Shown here one piece after another: positions 17,248 to 25,318 of a DNA stretch of 64,000 nt. This DNA comes from Tellurirhabdus rosea (GTDB lineage Bacteria; Bacteroidota; Bacteroidia; Cytophagales; Spirosomataceae), in contig NZ_CP111085.1 of the NCBI RefSeq assembly GCF_026278345.1, positions 2,554,001-2,618,000 on the forward strand. The letters are read 5' to 3'. A program made the position numbers and the translations under genes. Under the pieces are notes generated by a model. That model did not search any database. It was not told where the DNA came from and was given only the letters and a program-made list of their open reading frames with translations. Position 1 is the stretch's first letter; each line of letters opens with the position of its first letter.

Positions 17248-18423
17248 ATGAAGAAGGTACTTTTAACGGGTGCTCTTTTCCTGGCAATGGCTACGGCCTA
17301 CGCTCAAACCAACACTGCGGTCATCTCACAAACCGGCGAAGGCAACACGGTTGCCGTAGGCCAGGACGGCAACGACCAGTTTGTTGACATTCTGCAGGAC
17401 GGCGACGACAACACGGCTATTACCGAGCAGACCAGCACGTTCTCCCAGGAGATCATTATTACGCAGTACGGCACCAGCAACGAAGCGACTGCCCTGCAGA
17501 ACGAACAGGCCGGCCCCGGCAACCTGATCGACATCCTTCAGGACGGAACCGGTAACTCGGCCATCGTCGACCAGTCGGACTTCTTCACTATCGCCGCCAC
17601 GACCATTGTTACGCAGACCGGAACGGGCAACTCGGCTGATGTAAACCAGCGCGGTACGATTGGAAGCACCACAGACGGCGCCGTCCTGAGCGTGGTGGAA
17701 ATCGAGCAAAATGGTACGGATGCAGGTTTCACCTCGGCTGGCAACGCTGCCTTTGTCACTCAGACGAACAGCTTCAATGACCTGACCCAGATCTTCCAGA
17801 ACGGCGATGGCAACGTGGCCGAAGTAGAGCAGACGGGCGAAATCAACTGGGCTTACATCTCTCAGAACAGCGTTTTCGGTCCGCAGTACGCTGGTGTCTT
17901 CCAGGATGGTGTTGACAACTGGGCGTTCATCTTCCAGGAAGCCGACGCAGGTCCGAACAACTTCGCCGCTATTGGTCAGCAAGGCGAAACCAACACCGCC
18001 GTTATCGACCAGTCAGACTTCCTGACGATTGGGGCAACGGCTCTGGTTTCTCAGCTTGGCGATGTTAACTTTGCCGAAGTTTATCAGTTCGGCGCTATCG
18101 GCTCCGTAGCTCTGGTTGAACAAACCGGCGATTTCAACTACGCAGGCGTTCTTCAGCAGGATGACCTCGCCAGCTACGCTGAGATCAGCCAGACGGGCGA
18201 CCTGAACGCTACGGCTCTGCTCCAGACAGGCGGTCTGAACGAAGGCTATATCACGCAGGACGGCGATGAAAACGTCACCACCGGCGTTACCAACAGCTTC
18301 GTTCTGCAGGATGGTTTCTTCAACTTCCTGAATGTAACGCAAACCGGCGTTGCAGGTCTGGTTCAACTGGATCAGGTTGGCGACTTCAACACGGCGATTG
18401 TTAATCAGAATAACGTTCCCTAG
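17248..18423 (+). CDS. curlin-repeat protein 2 (CsgA/CsgB-like amyloid subunit)
   Basis: A 391-residue paralogue of the first curlin with signal peptide MKKVLLTGALFLAMATAYAQ and QTNTAVISQTG at the mature N-terminus. It shares the large repeat unit with gene 1 (SQNSVFGPQYAGVFQDG, FQEADAGPNNFAAIGQ, DQSDFLTIGATALVSQ), so the two arose by duplication. The sequence is dominated by Q-x-G-x-x-N turns that define curlin strands. It ends in IVNQNNVP. It has its own promoter box and is separated from gene 1 by a strong terminator, so subunit levels may be set individually. Confidence 0.9.
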   Translation: MKKVLLTGALFLAMATAYAQTNTAVISQTGEGNTVAVGQDGNDQFVDILQDGDDNTAITEQTSTFSQEIIITQYGTSNEATALQNEQAGPGNLIDILQDGTGNSAIVDQSDFFTIAATTIVTQTGTGNSADVNQRGTIGSTTDGAVLSVVEIEQNGTDAGFTSAGNAAFVTQTNSFNDLTQIFQNGDGNVAEVEQTGEINWAYISQNSVFGPQYAGVFQDGVDNWAFIFQEADAGPNNFAAIGQQGETNTAVIDQSDFLTIGATALVSQLGDVNFAEVYQFGAIGSVALVEQTGDFNYAGVLQQDDLASYAEISQTGDLNATALLQTGGLNEGYITQDGDENVTTGVTNSFVLQDGFFNFLNVTQTGVAGLVQLDQVGDFNTAIVNQNNVP

Positions 18424-18551
18424 TAGGAACTGGCCAGGGTCCGGGCAGCGAATGTTGCCCGGATTCTTCCATTTCTGCCATTTCGAACAGTGCCGCCCTT
18501 GGAAACAAGTGTTTAGTTCAGCCAGTAAACAGAGGCGCAAGCCCAAACCGG

Positions 18552-18579
18552 TATACTTCATTCTCACATCTCTGTCCAA
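18552..18579 (+). promoter_or_regulatory. curlin leader motif, copy 3
   Basis: TATAC at 18552-18556 and TCTCTGTCCAA at 18569-18579, 15 nt before the GTG start of curlin gene 3. The spacing between the two words is longer than in the other copies. Confidence 0.5.
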
Positions 18580-18594
18580 AAACGTAATAGTAAC

Positions 18595-19482
18595 GTGAAA
18601 AAAGTACTCCTTACCGGAATTACACTGTTTTCAATGGCGGCTTCTTTTGCCCAAACCAATACGGCTACCCTGCATCAGGCCGGAGACGACAACCGGAGCA
18701 ATGTCAACCAGTACAATGCTGGTAACGTGGCAACGCAGATGCAGGTCGGCGGCAATAACTACACCAATATCCTGCAGGCCGGATTTTACAACGCTACCTA
18801 TCTTTCTCAGGTCGGCTTTGATAATAGTATTGATATTGTTCAGGACGCTTTCGGCGGAAGCATCGCGGACGTCGCTCAGAACGGAGACCGCAACCGCGCC
18901 TTTGTCTGGCAATCCGGTTCTGTTGGTTACAGCCGGACTGAAATCGACCAGTACGGCAGCGACAATAATGCAAACGTCAGCCAGTCGGGTGTTATCAACG
19001 GAAACAACAGCACCATTACCCAATATGGGGCGAATACCGCCATTCTTCAGCAGAGCGGCCTTTTCGGAGTCAACGATGCTACCATCCTGCAAAGCGGTGG
19101 GGGCAACCTGGCCGTTTTGACCCAGCTGGCGGTTTTTGGAACCAACGAAGCGTTCATCAGTCAGAATGGCGGCGGCAATGTCATCAACCTGCTGCAGACT
19201 TCTATTCTGGACAACACCTCCGTGGTTATCACCCAGAACGGGGATGCAAACAATGCCTCCGTCACCCAGAACGAAACCCTGGACAACTCCCTTGAGGTTC
19301 AGCAGAATGGGTTTGCCAACATGGCCGCCATCACCCAGACCAATGCCGACAATGCGCTTACCTTGGTTCAGAATGGCAACGGCAACGACATAACGGTCGG
19401 TCAGAATGGCGGGGTCAACATGACGATCGAAATGAACGGAATGGGCGTTCCCATCATCGTTACGCAAACCGGTACTCCTTAA
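18595..19482 (+). CDS. curlin-repeat protein 3 (shorter, divergent; possible nucleator)
   Basis: A 295-residue curlin-repeat protein with a GTG start, signal peptide MKKVLLTGITLFSMAASFAQ and QTNTATLHQAG. Its repeats are less regular than in its neighbours (QYNAGNVATQMQVGGNN, LQQSGLFGVNDATILQSGG) and it ends in IIVTQTGTP rather than the QNNxP ending of the others. By analogy with CsgB, the divergent minor subunit could nucleate fibres at the cell surface; this is inference only. The GTG start is fixed by the preceding leader motif and by the signal peptide. Confidence 0.85.
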   Translation: MKKVLLTGITLFSMAASFAQTNTATLHQAGDDNRSNVNQYNAGNVATQMQVGGNNYTNILQAGFYNATYLSQVGFDNSIDIVQDAFGGSIADVAQNGDRNRAFVWQSGSVGYSRTEIDQYGSDNNANVSQSGVINGNNSTITQYGANTAILQQSGLFGVNDATILQSGGGNLAVLTQLAVFGTNEAFISQNGGGNVINLLQTSILDNTSVVITQNGDANNASVTQNETLDNSLEVQQNGFANMAAITQTNADNALTLVQNGNGNDITVGQNGGVNMTIEMNGMGVPIIVTQTGTP

Positions 19483-19585
19483 TCGCTCCAGCACATAGCC
19501 GGATGCCGCGTCACACGCCCCATCCGCTAAGCTACTTAAATGCCCTTCCCGCCTTGCTGGAGTGACTGATTGCTCTATATCCGTC

Positions 19586-19602
19586 TATACTTCTCTGTTC
19601 AA
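19586..19602 (+). promoter_or_regulatory. curlin leader motif, copy 4
   Basis: TATAC and TCTCTGTTCAA separated by one base, identical in layout to copy 2, 11 nt before the ATG of curlin gene 4. Confidence 0.55.
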
Positions 19603-19613
19603 AACCTCTTTTT

Positions 19614-20948
19614 ATGAAAAAACTAATATTCACCGGGGCGGCTCTCCTTATGATGGTGACCGCTTACGCTCAAACGAACACGACCGTGGTCAACCAGACC
19701 GGTAGTGACCATACTGTCAACGTAAGTCAGGAAGGCGACGAAAACCTGATCGAAATAATCCAAAGCAGTACTAACAACACCGCTAATGTCACCCAGACCG
19801 CCGCGACTGCGTTCGGAACGGTGCTGATTGACCAGTCCGGCAGTGACAATACCGCCACCGTGACGCAGGATATTTCCCTGCTCAACCTGGCCTCCATCAC
19901 CCAGTCGGGAGACGGCAACAACCTTGAAATCGTCCAGTCTACCTTCAGCGCCGCAAATCAGCTGTACATCGATCAGGCGGGTAATGACAACGATATCGAC
20001 CTGTCGCAGTCCGGCTTCAGCATCCTGAACGTGGCGGATATCTCTCAATCGGGAGACCGCAACTACGCCAGCATCACGCAGGATGGCTTCAGCGCCTTCA
20101 ACACGGCGGTTGTTGATCAGTCCGGGGATGATAACGACGCCTACGTCACGCAGGACTTCCTGAGCGGCGCCAACCTCGCGACCATCTCGCAATCCGGCGA
20201 CGGCAATACCGGCACCATCACCCAACTGTTCCTCTCCGGCCTGAACGAAGCCGAAATCGACCAGAGCGGCGACGACGGTACGGCGACGATCGAGCAGCTT
20301 CTGGGCCTGGGCAACTTTGCGCTCATCGACCAGGCGGGCACCGGCAACGACGCGTACATCGGTCAGGCCGGATTTGGTAACCTGGCTTACATTGAGCAGG
20401 GAGCCTTGTCTGGCGACAATACCGCCATCATTATCCAGGAAGGTACCGACAACGAAGCAGTTATTTCTCAAACCCTGTTCAGCGCCGGTAACACCGCAGC
20501 CATCGTTCAGGGCGGTACCGACAACGCGGCTTTGATTGTGCAGAGCGGCCTGACCATTGGAAATACTGCCAGCATAATCCAGGAAGGAGATAACAACTCC
20601 GCCTCTATTTCGCAGTCTCTGCTGAGCGCCTTCAACCTGGCAGGAATTGAGCAGACCGGCAACAGCAATACGGCTACCATCAGCCAGGATCTGCTGAGCG
20701 GCATCAACGGAGCTATTGTTGTGCAGGATGGTGATGAGAACCTGGCTTCTATCACCCAAACGCTGCTTTCCGGCGGCAGCGAAGCGGTAATTACCCAGAC
20801 TGGCGACGCCCATGAGGCCTCTGTGCTGCAAACGGTTGGCTTACTGAATCTGGCAACCGTTGATCAAACGGGCGTTGGCGGTTTTGTCGACGTTGCCCAG
20901 GTGGGTTCACTCAACACTGCTACCGTCATGCAGAATAATTTACCCTGA
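19614..20948 (+). CDS. curlin-repeat protein 4 (CsgA/CsgB-like amyloid subunit)
   Basis: A 444-residue secreted protein, the longest of the four, with signal peptide MKKLIFTGAALLMMVTAYAQ. It differs in turn design: short Q-x-G-x-x-N turns alternate with longer turns such as FLSGANLATISQ, LFSAGNTAAIVQ and LLSAFNLAGIEQ. This alternation suggests a beta-solenoid with two kinds of turn on opposite sides. It ends in VMQNNLP. A strong terminator follows, so csgEFG and the rest need separate transcription or read-through. Confidence 0.9.
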   Translation: MKKLIFTGAALLMMVTAYAQTNTTVVNQTGSDHTVNVSQEGDENLIEIIQSSTNNTANVTQTAATAFGTVLIDQSGSDNTATVTQDISLLNLASITQSGDGNNLEIVQSTFSAANQLYIDQAGNDNDIDLSQSGFSILNVADISQSGDRNYASITQDGFSAFNTAVVDQSGDDNDAYVTQDFLSGANLATISQSGDGNTGTITQLFLSGLNEAEIDQSGDDGTATIEQLLGLGNFALIDQAGTGNDAYIGQAGFGNLAYIEQGALSGDNTAIIIQEGTDNEAVISQTLFSAGNTAAIVQGGTDNAALIVQSGLTIGNTASIIQEGDNNSASISQSLLSAFNLAGIEQTGNSNTATISQDLLSGINGAIVVQDGDENLASITQTLLSGGSEAVITQTGDAHEASVLQTVGLLNLATVDQTGVGGFVDVAQVGSLNTATVMQNNLP

Positions 20949-20969
20949 TCGGTACAACTCAATCCCTAT

Positions 20970-21009
20970 ACCCGGCGCCCGAATCGGAAGGCGCCGGGTT
21001 TTATTTTTC
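20970..21009 (+). terminator. terminator after curlin gene 4
   Basis: GC-rich 10-bp perfect stem (20970-20979 with 20990-20999) followed by a T-rich tail. Confidence 0.85.
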
Positions 21010-21185
21010 TACTGCATGTTCCTACGTTAAATAAATGGTCAACTAAAAATTAGGGAGAACGTAGGTCAACTTGTTAATATATCCCTTATTTTAACAGCAA
21101 ATTGGCTTACAATAATGCAATTATCCGGATCAGTCTGGTTGACTGATGAAGTCTTTTCTCTTTACGTCCTTTTCTACACCGTTAA

Positions 21186-21725
21186 ATGATGGCCTGTATG
21201 AGCCGTTTACGCATAATCCTTGGGCTTTTTTTCATCTGCCTTTTCGGATCAATTCAGGCGCAGGACCTCACTACACTAAGTGATGAGGAGATGAACGGCA
21301 CGCTCAAGGAAGGGACTCTGGTGGAAGACGGAAACTCCAGCCTCATTCTGGATAATACCCGAACCAAGATCGGGCGGGATTTTTACGAAACCTTCTACCG
21401 GCAATGGTCAGCCACCTCGGTTCCGGTAGCCACTGAGCTTCCGGGTGATTCGATAGAAACCGGCGCCCGAAGACCGGACGTGTTCAACCAGGAAGAATTT
21501 CTAATTACCATCGAGGAAGTTCCGACGCCCAACGTGGGAACCACCATTGTCACCATCACTATAAATGACCAGCTGCTCTGGCAGCAGTTTTTGCAGGCGC
21601 GCCTGGATATTATCGAAGCCCTGGCGACCAACGCCGTCGAGGTAGTCACGCAATATGTAGCGAACTATCAGGAAATTCAGGCCCAGATGAATAGTGCGGA
21701 CCAGTCAGGAACCGGAATATTTTAG
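21186..21725 (+). CDS. csgE: curli secretion specificity factor CsgE
   Basis: A 179-residue secreted protein. After a signal peptide ending near SIQAQ, it has LILDNTRTKIGRDFYETFYR, which matches the CsgE signature (IGxDFYxxF...W), and FLITIEEVPTP plus TIVTITINDQLLWQQFLQ in the places of the E. coli ITITVNQDVIFQTFL segment. CsgE is the periplasmic adaptor that caps CsgG and hands over curlin subunits. The first ATG is used; an ATG at 21198 (MSRLRIILGLFF) gives a more typical signal peptide and may be the true start. It is followed by csgF and csgG. Confidence 0.85.
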   Translation: MMACMSRLRIILGLFFICLFGSIQAQDLTTLSDEEMNGTLKEGTLVEDGNSSLILDNTRTKIGRDFYETFYRQWSATSVPVATELPGDSIETGARRPDVFNQEEFLITIEEVPTPNVGTTIVTITINDQLLWQQFLQARLDIIEALATNAVEVVTQYVANYQEIQAQMNSADQSGTGIF

Positions 21726-21765
21726 CTCTTCATGTTTAGATTACGGATTACACACTGTTAGGATT

Positions 21766-22197
21766 ATGAGAAAACGATTACTCTTTTGTGCGCTTGTACT
21801 GCTCGCGGGCTTTTCTTCCCGTGCCCAACAACTGGTTTACCGGCCCCTGAACCCGGCTTTTGGCGGCAATACCTTTAACTATCAGTGGATGCTCAGCGGG
21901 GCAACAGCTCAGGACACCTATAAAGACCCGGCCAGTCAGACCACCGGTCAGGGCGGTTCTTTGGGTCGCCAGTCAACGACTCCTCTGGAAGATTTCTCGA
22001 CAAACCTGCAGCGTCAGATTCTGAACCGGATCAGCCGGGACCTCCTCGACAGCCAGTTTGGTGAAAATGGCCTACAGGAAGGCACCTTTCAGTATGGAGA
22101 CCTTCAGGTTACCGTTTCCAATGCGGCAGAAGGGGTTCTCATTCGAATTGTGGACGGCAGCGGCGGCGAAACAACCATCACCGTACCTTATTTCTGA
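21766..22197 (+). CDS. csgF: curli assembly factor CsgF
   Basis: A 143-residue protein. The start at 21766 opens a signal peptide (MRKRLLFCALVLLAGFSSRA); a start 72 nt upstream would overlap csgE. The mature N-terminus carries the family hallmark LNPAFGGNTFNYQWML, then ATAQDTYKDP, closely matching E. coli CsgF. In E. coli this N-terminal peptide sits in the CsgG channel and the rest exposes the nucleator at the surface. It lies 40 bp after csgE. Confidence 0.92.
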   Translation: MRKRLLFCALVLLAGFSSRAQQLVYRPLNPAFGGNTFNYQWMLSGATAQDTYKDPASQTTGQGGSLGRQSTTPLEDFSTNLQRQILNRISRDLLDSQFGENGLQEGTFQYGDLQVTVSNAAEGVLIRIVDGSGGETTITVPYF

Positions 22198-22247
22198 CAG
22201 GCGATCAGTCTCCGGATTGACTACTTAACTTGCTTCGATTACCTAAA

Positions 22248-23663
22248 ATGATTCAATATTTTCAAAGAGCCGCAGCAGTGCTGGGGGTGGTCGCTGCCGC
22301 CGTTCTGCTGGAGGGTTGCGCTGCCTATTTTAACCAGCCCACCCGGCCCCAGCCCGCCCGCCTTGGTGAAGAAACGGCCGTTACCAGCGAATTGCGCAAA
22401 CTCCCGCTTCCCCGGGAGAAAGTGGTCGCCGCCGTTTACAAGTTCCGTGACCAGACAGGCCAGTATCGTCCTTCGGAAACGGGCGCCAACTGGTCTACCG
22501 CCGTCACGCAGGGGGCCACTAATATCCTGCTGAAAGCCTTGGAGGAAAGCGGCTGGTTTGTTCCCATCGAACGCGAAAACGTCAGTAACCTGCTGAACGA
22601 ACGGAAGATCGTCCGGTCCAGCATGGCTCAGTATAAAAACGAAGCCGAACTGCTTCCCCCGCTGCTGTTTGCCGGTATTATTCTCGAAGGCGGCATTGTC
22701 TCCTACGACGCCAATATCATTACGGGCGGAGCGGGCCTGCGCTACTTCGGCACGGGCGCGTCTGCCCAGTATCGGCAGGACCGCGTAACGGTCTACCTCC
22801 GGGCGGTAGCCACCAAATCCGGAAAAATTCTAAAAACGGTTTATACCTCCAAAACACTCTTCTCGCAGACGGTAGGTGCCAACGTCTTCCGATTTGTGCG
22901 CTTCAAACGCCTGCTGGAAGCGGAAACCGGATACTCTACCACTGAACCGTCGCAAATGGCGGTAACGGAAGCCATCGAGAAAGCCGTCCATTCCCTGATC
23001 CTCGAAGGCATCCGCGACAACCTGTGGACAGTGGATGAAAAGCAGGCGAAAGCCGCTCAGGAAGCGCTGGCGGAATTCGATACGGAGAAATCCGTCATGA
23101 GCGAAACCGATATCTACGGTGGCCGCGACGTGGTCGATCCCTCCCGCATTACGCTCCAACCCTACGTGTCGGCTCTGCGCTACCAGGGCGACTATCTCAC
23201 CCAGGGTAACCAGACGGGGTATGGCCTGACCGGCGAACTTTACGTCACGCCCTCATTTGGTCTGCAGGTCAATGCCGGACTAGGCTCGATGGGAAGTGAG
23301 GGGCGCTTTCGGCAGTCCATCTCCACGCTGGAAGCAAACCTGATTTACCGGCCGCAGGCTTTCCGGCGCGTTACGCCGCTGTTCTACGCCGGGGCGGGGG
23401 TCGTGAGTATGCGCGGCGAACGGCCCATCAGTTTCCTCGGGGAACGATTCTGGAAAGTCAGCGGCGGAGTTGGTGCCGAATACTCGCTCAATAACGTCAT
23501 CGGGCTCCGCGCCACGGCCGAATTCCATCAGCCGCTGACGGACAAGCTGGACGGACGCGTAATCGGCCGGTATTACGATTATTACTGGCGCGGCTCGCTG
23601 GGCGCTTCGCTCTACATAAGTCGGTCCGGACGCCGGGCTTCCAGTCTGAAAAAGGCGAAGTAA
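22248..23663 (+). CDS. csgG: curli secretion channel CsgG with C-terminal barrel-like extension
   Basis: A 471-residue lipoprotein. The ATG at 22248 gives a lipoprotein signal ending in LLEGC. Residues about 25-275 are CsgG: VVAAVYKFRDQTGQYRP, STAVTQGATNILLKALEESG, then NLLNERKIVRSSM, GGAGLRYFGTGASAQYRQD and FRFVRFKRLLEAETGYSTTEP. The constriction loop keeps Asn plus an aromatic (ANWSTAV versus SNFSTAV in E. coli), while the Tyr at the loop start is replaced. Residues about 300-471 are absent from E. coli CsgG (277 residues) and look like a small outer-membrane barrel (GLTGELYVTPSFGLQVNAGL, YDYYWRGSLGASLYIS). Third gene of csgEFG. Confidence 0.92.
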   Translation: MIQYFQRAAAVLGVVAAAVLLEGCAAYFNQPTRPQPARLGEETAVTSELRKLPLPREKVVAAVYKFRDQTGQYRPSETGANWSTAVTQGATNILLKALEESGWFVPIERENVSNLLNERKIVRSSMAQYKNEAELLPPLLFAGIILEGGIVSYDANIITGGAGLRYFGTGASAQYRQDRVTVYLRAVATKSGKILKTVYTSKTLFSQTVGANVFRFVRFKRLLEAETGYSTTEPSQMAVTEAIEKAVHSLILEGIRDNLWTVDEKQAKAAQEALAEFDTEKSVMSETDIYGGRDVVDPSRITLQPYVSALRYQGDYLTQGNQTGYGLTGELYVTPSFGLQVNAGLGSMGSEGRFRQSISTLEANLIYRPQAFRRVTPLFYAGAGVVSMRGERPISFLGERFWKVSGGVGAEYSLNNVIGLRATAEFHQPLTDKLDGRVIGRYYDYYWRGSLGASLYISRSGRRASSLKKAK

Positions 23664-23709
23664 TCTACCAACGAGTCAGTCTTTCTTTTACCATTACTTA
23701 TTCGAATTA

Positions 23710-25254
23710 ATGAAACCCTTCTTTACTTATTTTCTTCTGTTGGCGGCGGTGCTGACGGGATTGTGGGGATGTAACGAGGATTTTTCCGTTGAACCGGTAA
23801 TCTACAGTGCCGTTCGGGGAAAAGTTCAGTTTGATCAGACCCGCCTGCCGGCCAAAGGTGTTAGCGTGCGTTTAAGCCCTACCGGACGCACCGTGGAAAC
23901 AGACAGTACCGGTACTTTCCGTTTCGATACCATTGCGGCCGGACGGTATACGGTTCAGGCCAGCCTGCCGGGTTACAGCACCGAGTTTATTACGGTGGAG
24001 GTCGAAGCCGAGCGCGTCGCGGTCATCACGCTCAATCTGAAGACCGACCGCAGCCAGAACCGGCCACCCAACGCGCCGACGCTTGTGGCTCCTGCGCTGG
24101 GTTCAGATACATCAGGCACCAAGGTCAAGCTAAAGTGGAAAGCCACGGACCCTAACCGGGATACCCTGACGTATACCATAAACCTAATTCGTGAAGGGGA
24201 TACTCAGCCTACATCCTATACTACGGCTGCCGATTCGCTGGAAGTAACGGGTCTGCGGTACGCAACCACTTACTACTGGCAGGTGCTGGCAAACGACGGC
24301 ACCAACGACCCCACCAGCAGCCCGCTCTGGTCGTTCCGCACCCGGGCTTTCCCGGACCTGCAGTACGTTTTTGCCCGCCGGGTGAACGGTCAATTCCAGA
24401 TTTTTGCCTCGAATGCCGGCACCGATAACATCCAGCTTACCGATGTGGGCGGAAACTGGCGACCCATCGTCAGTCCGAACGGTGAACGGATTGCCTTTAT
24501 TTCCAACCGGGAAGGCGACCCGCATATTTACGTCATGAACCGGGACGGCAGCAATGCCCGCCGCATCACCGGCACGCCGATTACCAGCGTCGCCCCAACC
24601 ACGGAGCTTTCGTTCTGCTGGTCGCCGGACGGCACGCAAATCCTCTACCCGAGCAATAACCGGCTTTATATCGTTAGCGCAACCGGAACGTTTGGCGAGG
24701 GCTTCCGGACGGTCGTGACCGCTCCGGACGGACGCTTCTTCGCCGGTTGCGACTGGACCGAGCAGGGCAACCGGATTGTCGCCCGGGTGATAACCGCCGA
24801 TTTCTACGACAACGAAATCTGGTTGTACACGCCGGAAGGTGCCGGGTATAACCAGCGGCCGCTTTTCGGCAGAAGACCGGGCGGACGGATTAGCAACCCC
24901 GTGTTCTCGCTGAATGGACGGACCGTTATGTTTTCGTACGATACAGAAAACCTCCAAACCAGCCAGCCTCTTGGTCTCCAGGAAAACGCCAGCATTTTTC
25001 TTTTTGACATCAATTCCAGTTCGTTGCTTAACGTCTCAAATCCGCAGCAGGGCGGTGGTGGCGGCGGTCAAGGCGGTGGCAAACCAAAAGGTTTCAATGA
25101 TCTGGAGCCTCGCTTCTCCCCGAACGGTGCCCGCATCATCTTCACTTACATCAGCGCTACTGGAACGGGTGCACGGACGATTTGGGCTATGGATGTCACC
25201 GGTCAGAACCGGACGCAGTTGATTGCAGACGGCGAAAATCCGGATTGGCGGTAA
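23710..25254 (+). CDS. lipoprotein with regulatory-like, FnIII-like and TolB-type propeller domains
   Basis: A 514-residue lipoprotein: signal ending LTGLWGC with Cys21, a carboxypeptidase-regulatory-like beta-sandwich (about residues 35-105: VSVRLSPTGRTVETDSTG, FDTIAAGRYTVQASLPGY), an FnIII-like module (about 115-215), then PD40/TolB-type propeller blades (IAFISNREGDPHIYVMNRDG, FCWSPDGTQILYPSNN). A Gly-rich insertion (GGGGGGQGGGK) interrupts the last blades. It lies 46 bp after csgG, in the same direction and before the terminator, so it may be part of curli assembly or anchoring; no known csg counterpart exists. Confidence 0.78.
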   Translation: MKPFFTYFLLLAAVLTGLWGCNEDFSVEPVIYSAVRGKVQFDQTRLPAKGVSVRLSPTGRTVETDSTGTFRFDTIAAGRYTVQASLPGYSTEFITVEVEAERVAVITLNLKTDRSQNRPPNAPTLVAPALGSDTSGTKVKLKWKATDPNRDTLTYTINLIREGDTQPTSYTTAADSLEVTGLRYATTYYWQVLANDGTNDPTSSPLWSFRTRAFPDLQYVFARRVNGQFQIFASNAGTDNIQLTDVGGNWRPIVSPNGERIAFISNREGDPHIYVMNRDGSNARRITGTPITSVAPTTELSFCWSPDGTQILYPSNNRLYIVSATGTFGEGFRTVVTAPDGRFFAGCDWTEQGNRIVARVITADFYDNEIWLYTPEGAGYNQRPLFGRRPGGRISNPVFSLNGRTVMFSYDTENLQTSQPLGLQENASIFLFDINSSSLLNVSNPQQGGGGGGQGGGKPKGFNDLEPRFSPNGARIIFTYISATGTGARTIWAMDVTGQNRTQLIADGENPDWR

Positions 25255-25269
25255 CAGAGCCATTCATAC

Positions 25270-25306
25270 AAAAAGGCCGACGCCCAGCTTGGGTGTCGGC
25301 CTTTTT
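25270..25306. terminator. bidirectional terminator between curli locus and LytTR gene
   Basis: Stem AAAAAGGCCGACGCCCA with TGGGTGTCGGCCTTTTT (one G.U-type mismatch) and loop GCT. The A- and T-tracts on both sides suit the convergent genes on either side. Confidence 0.85.
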
Positions 25307-25318
25307 CTTTGCAACCAA

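Noticed and set aside
19623-20831. A 402-codon open frame antisense to curlin gene 4 (similar ones oppose curlins 1-3)
   Set aside because: The long open frames come from repeated codons in the curlin strand; no signal peptide or family resemblance.
15972-20948. Tandem repeats in DNA as a CRISPR-like array
   Set aside because: The repeats are in-frame protein repeats with variable spacing and no identical repeat units.
20949-21185. GGTCAACT direct repeats (about 21037 and 21063) before csgE as a LytTR site
   Set aside because: Spacing and sequence do not match a known LytTR site well enough to claim it.
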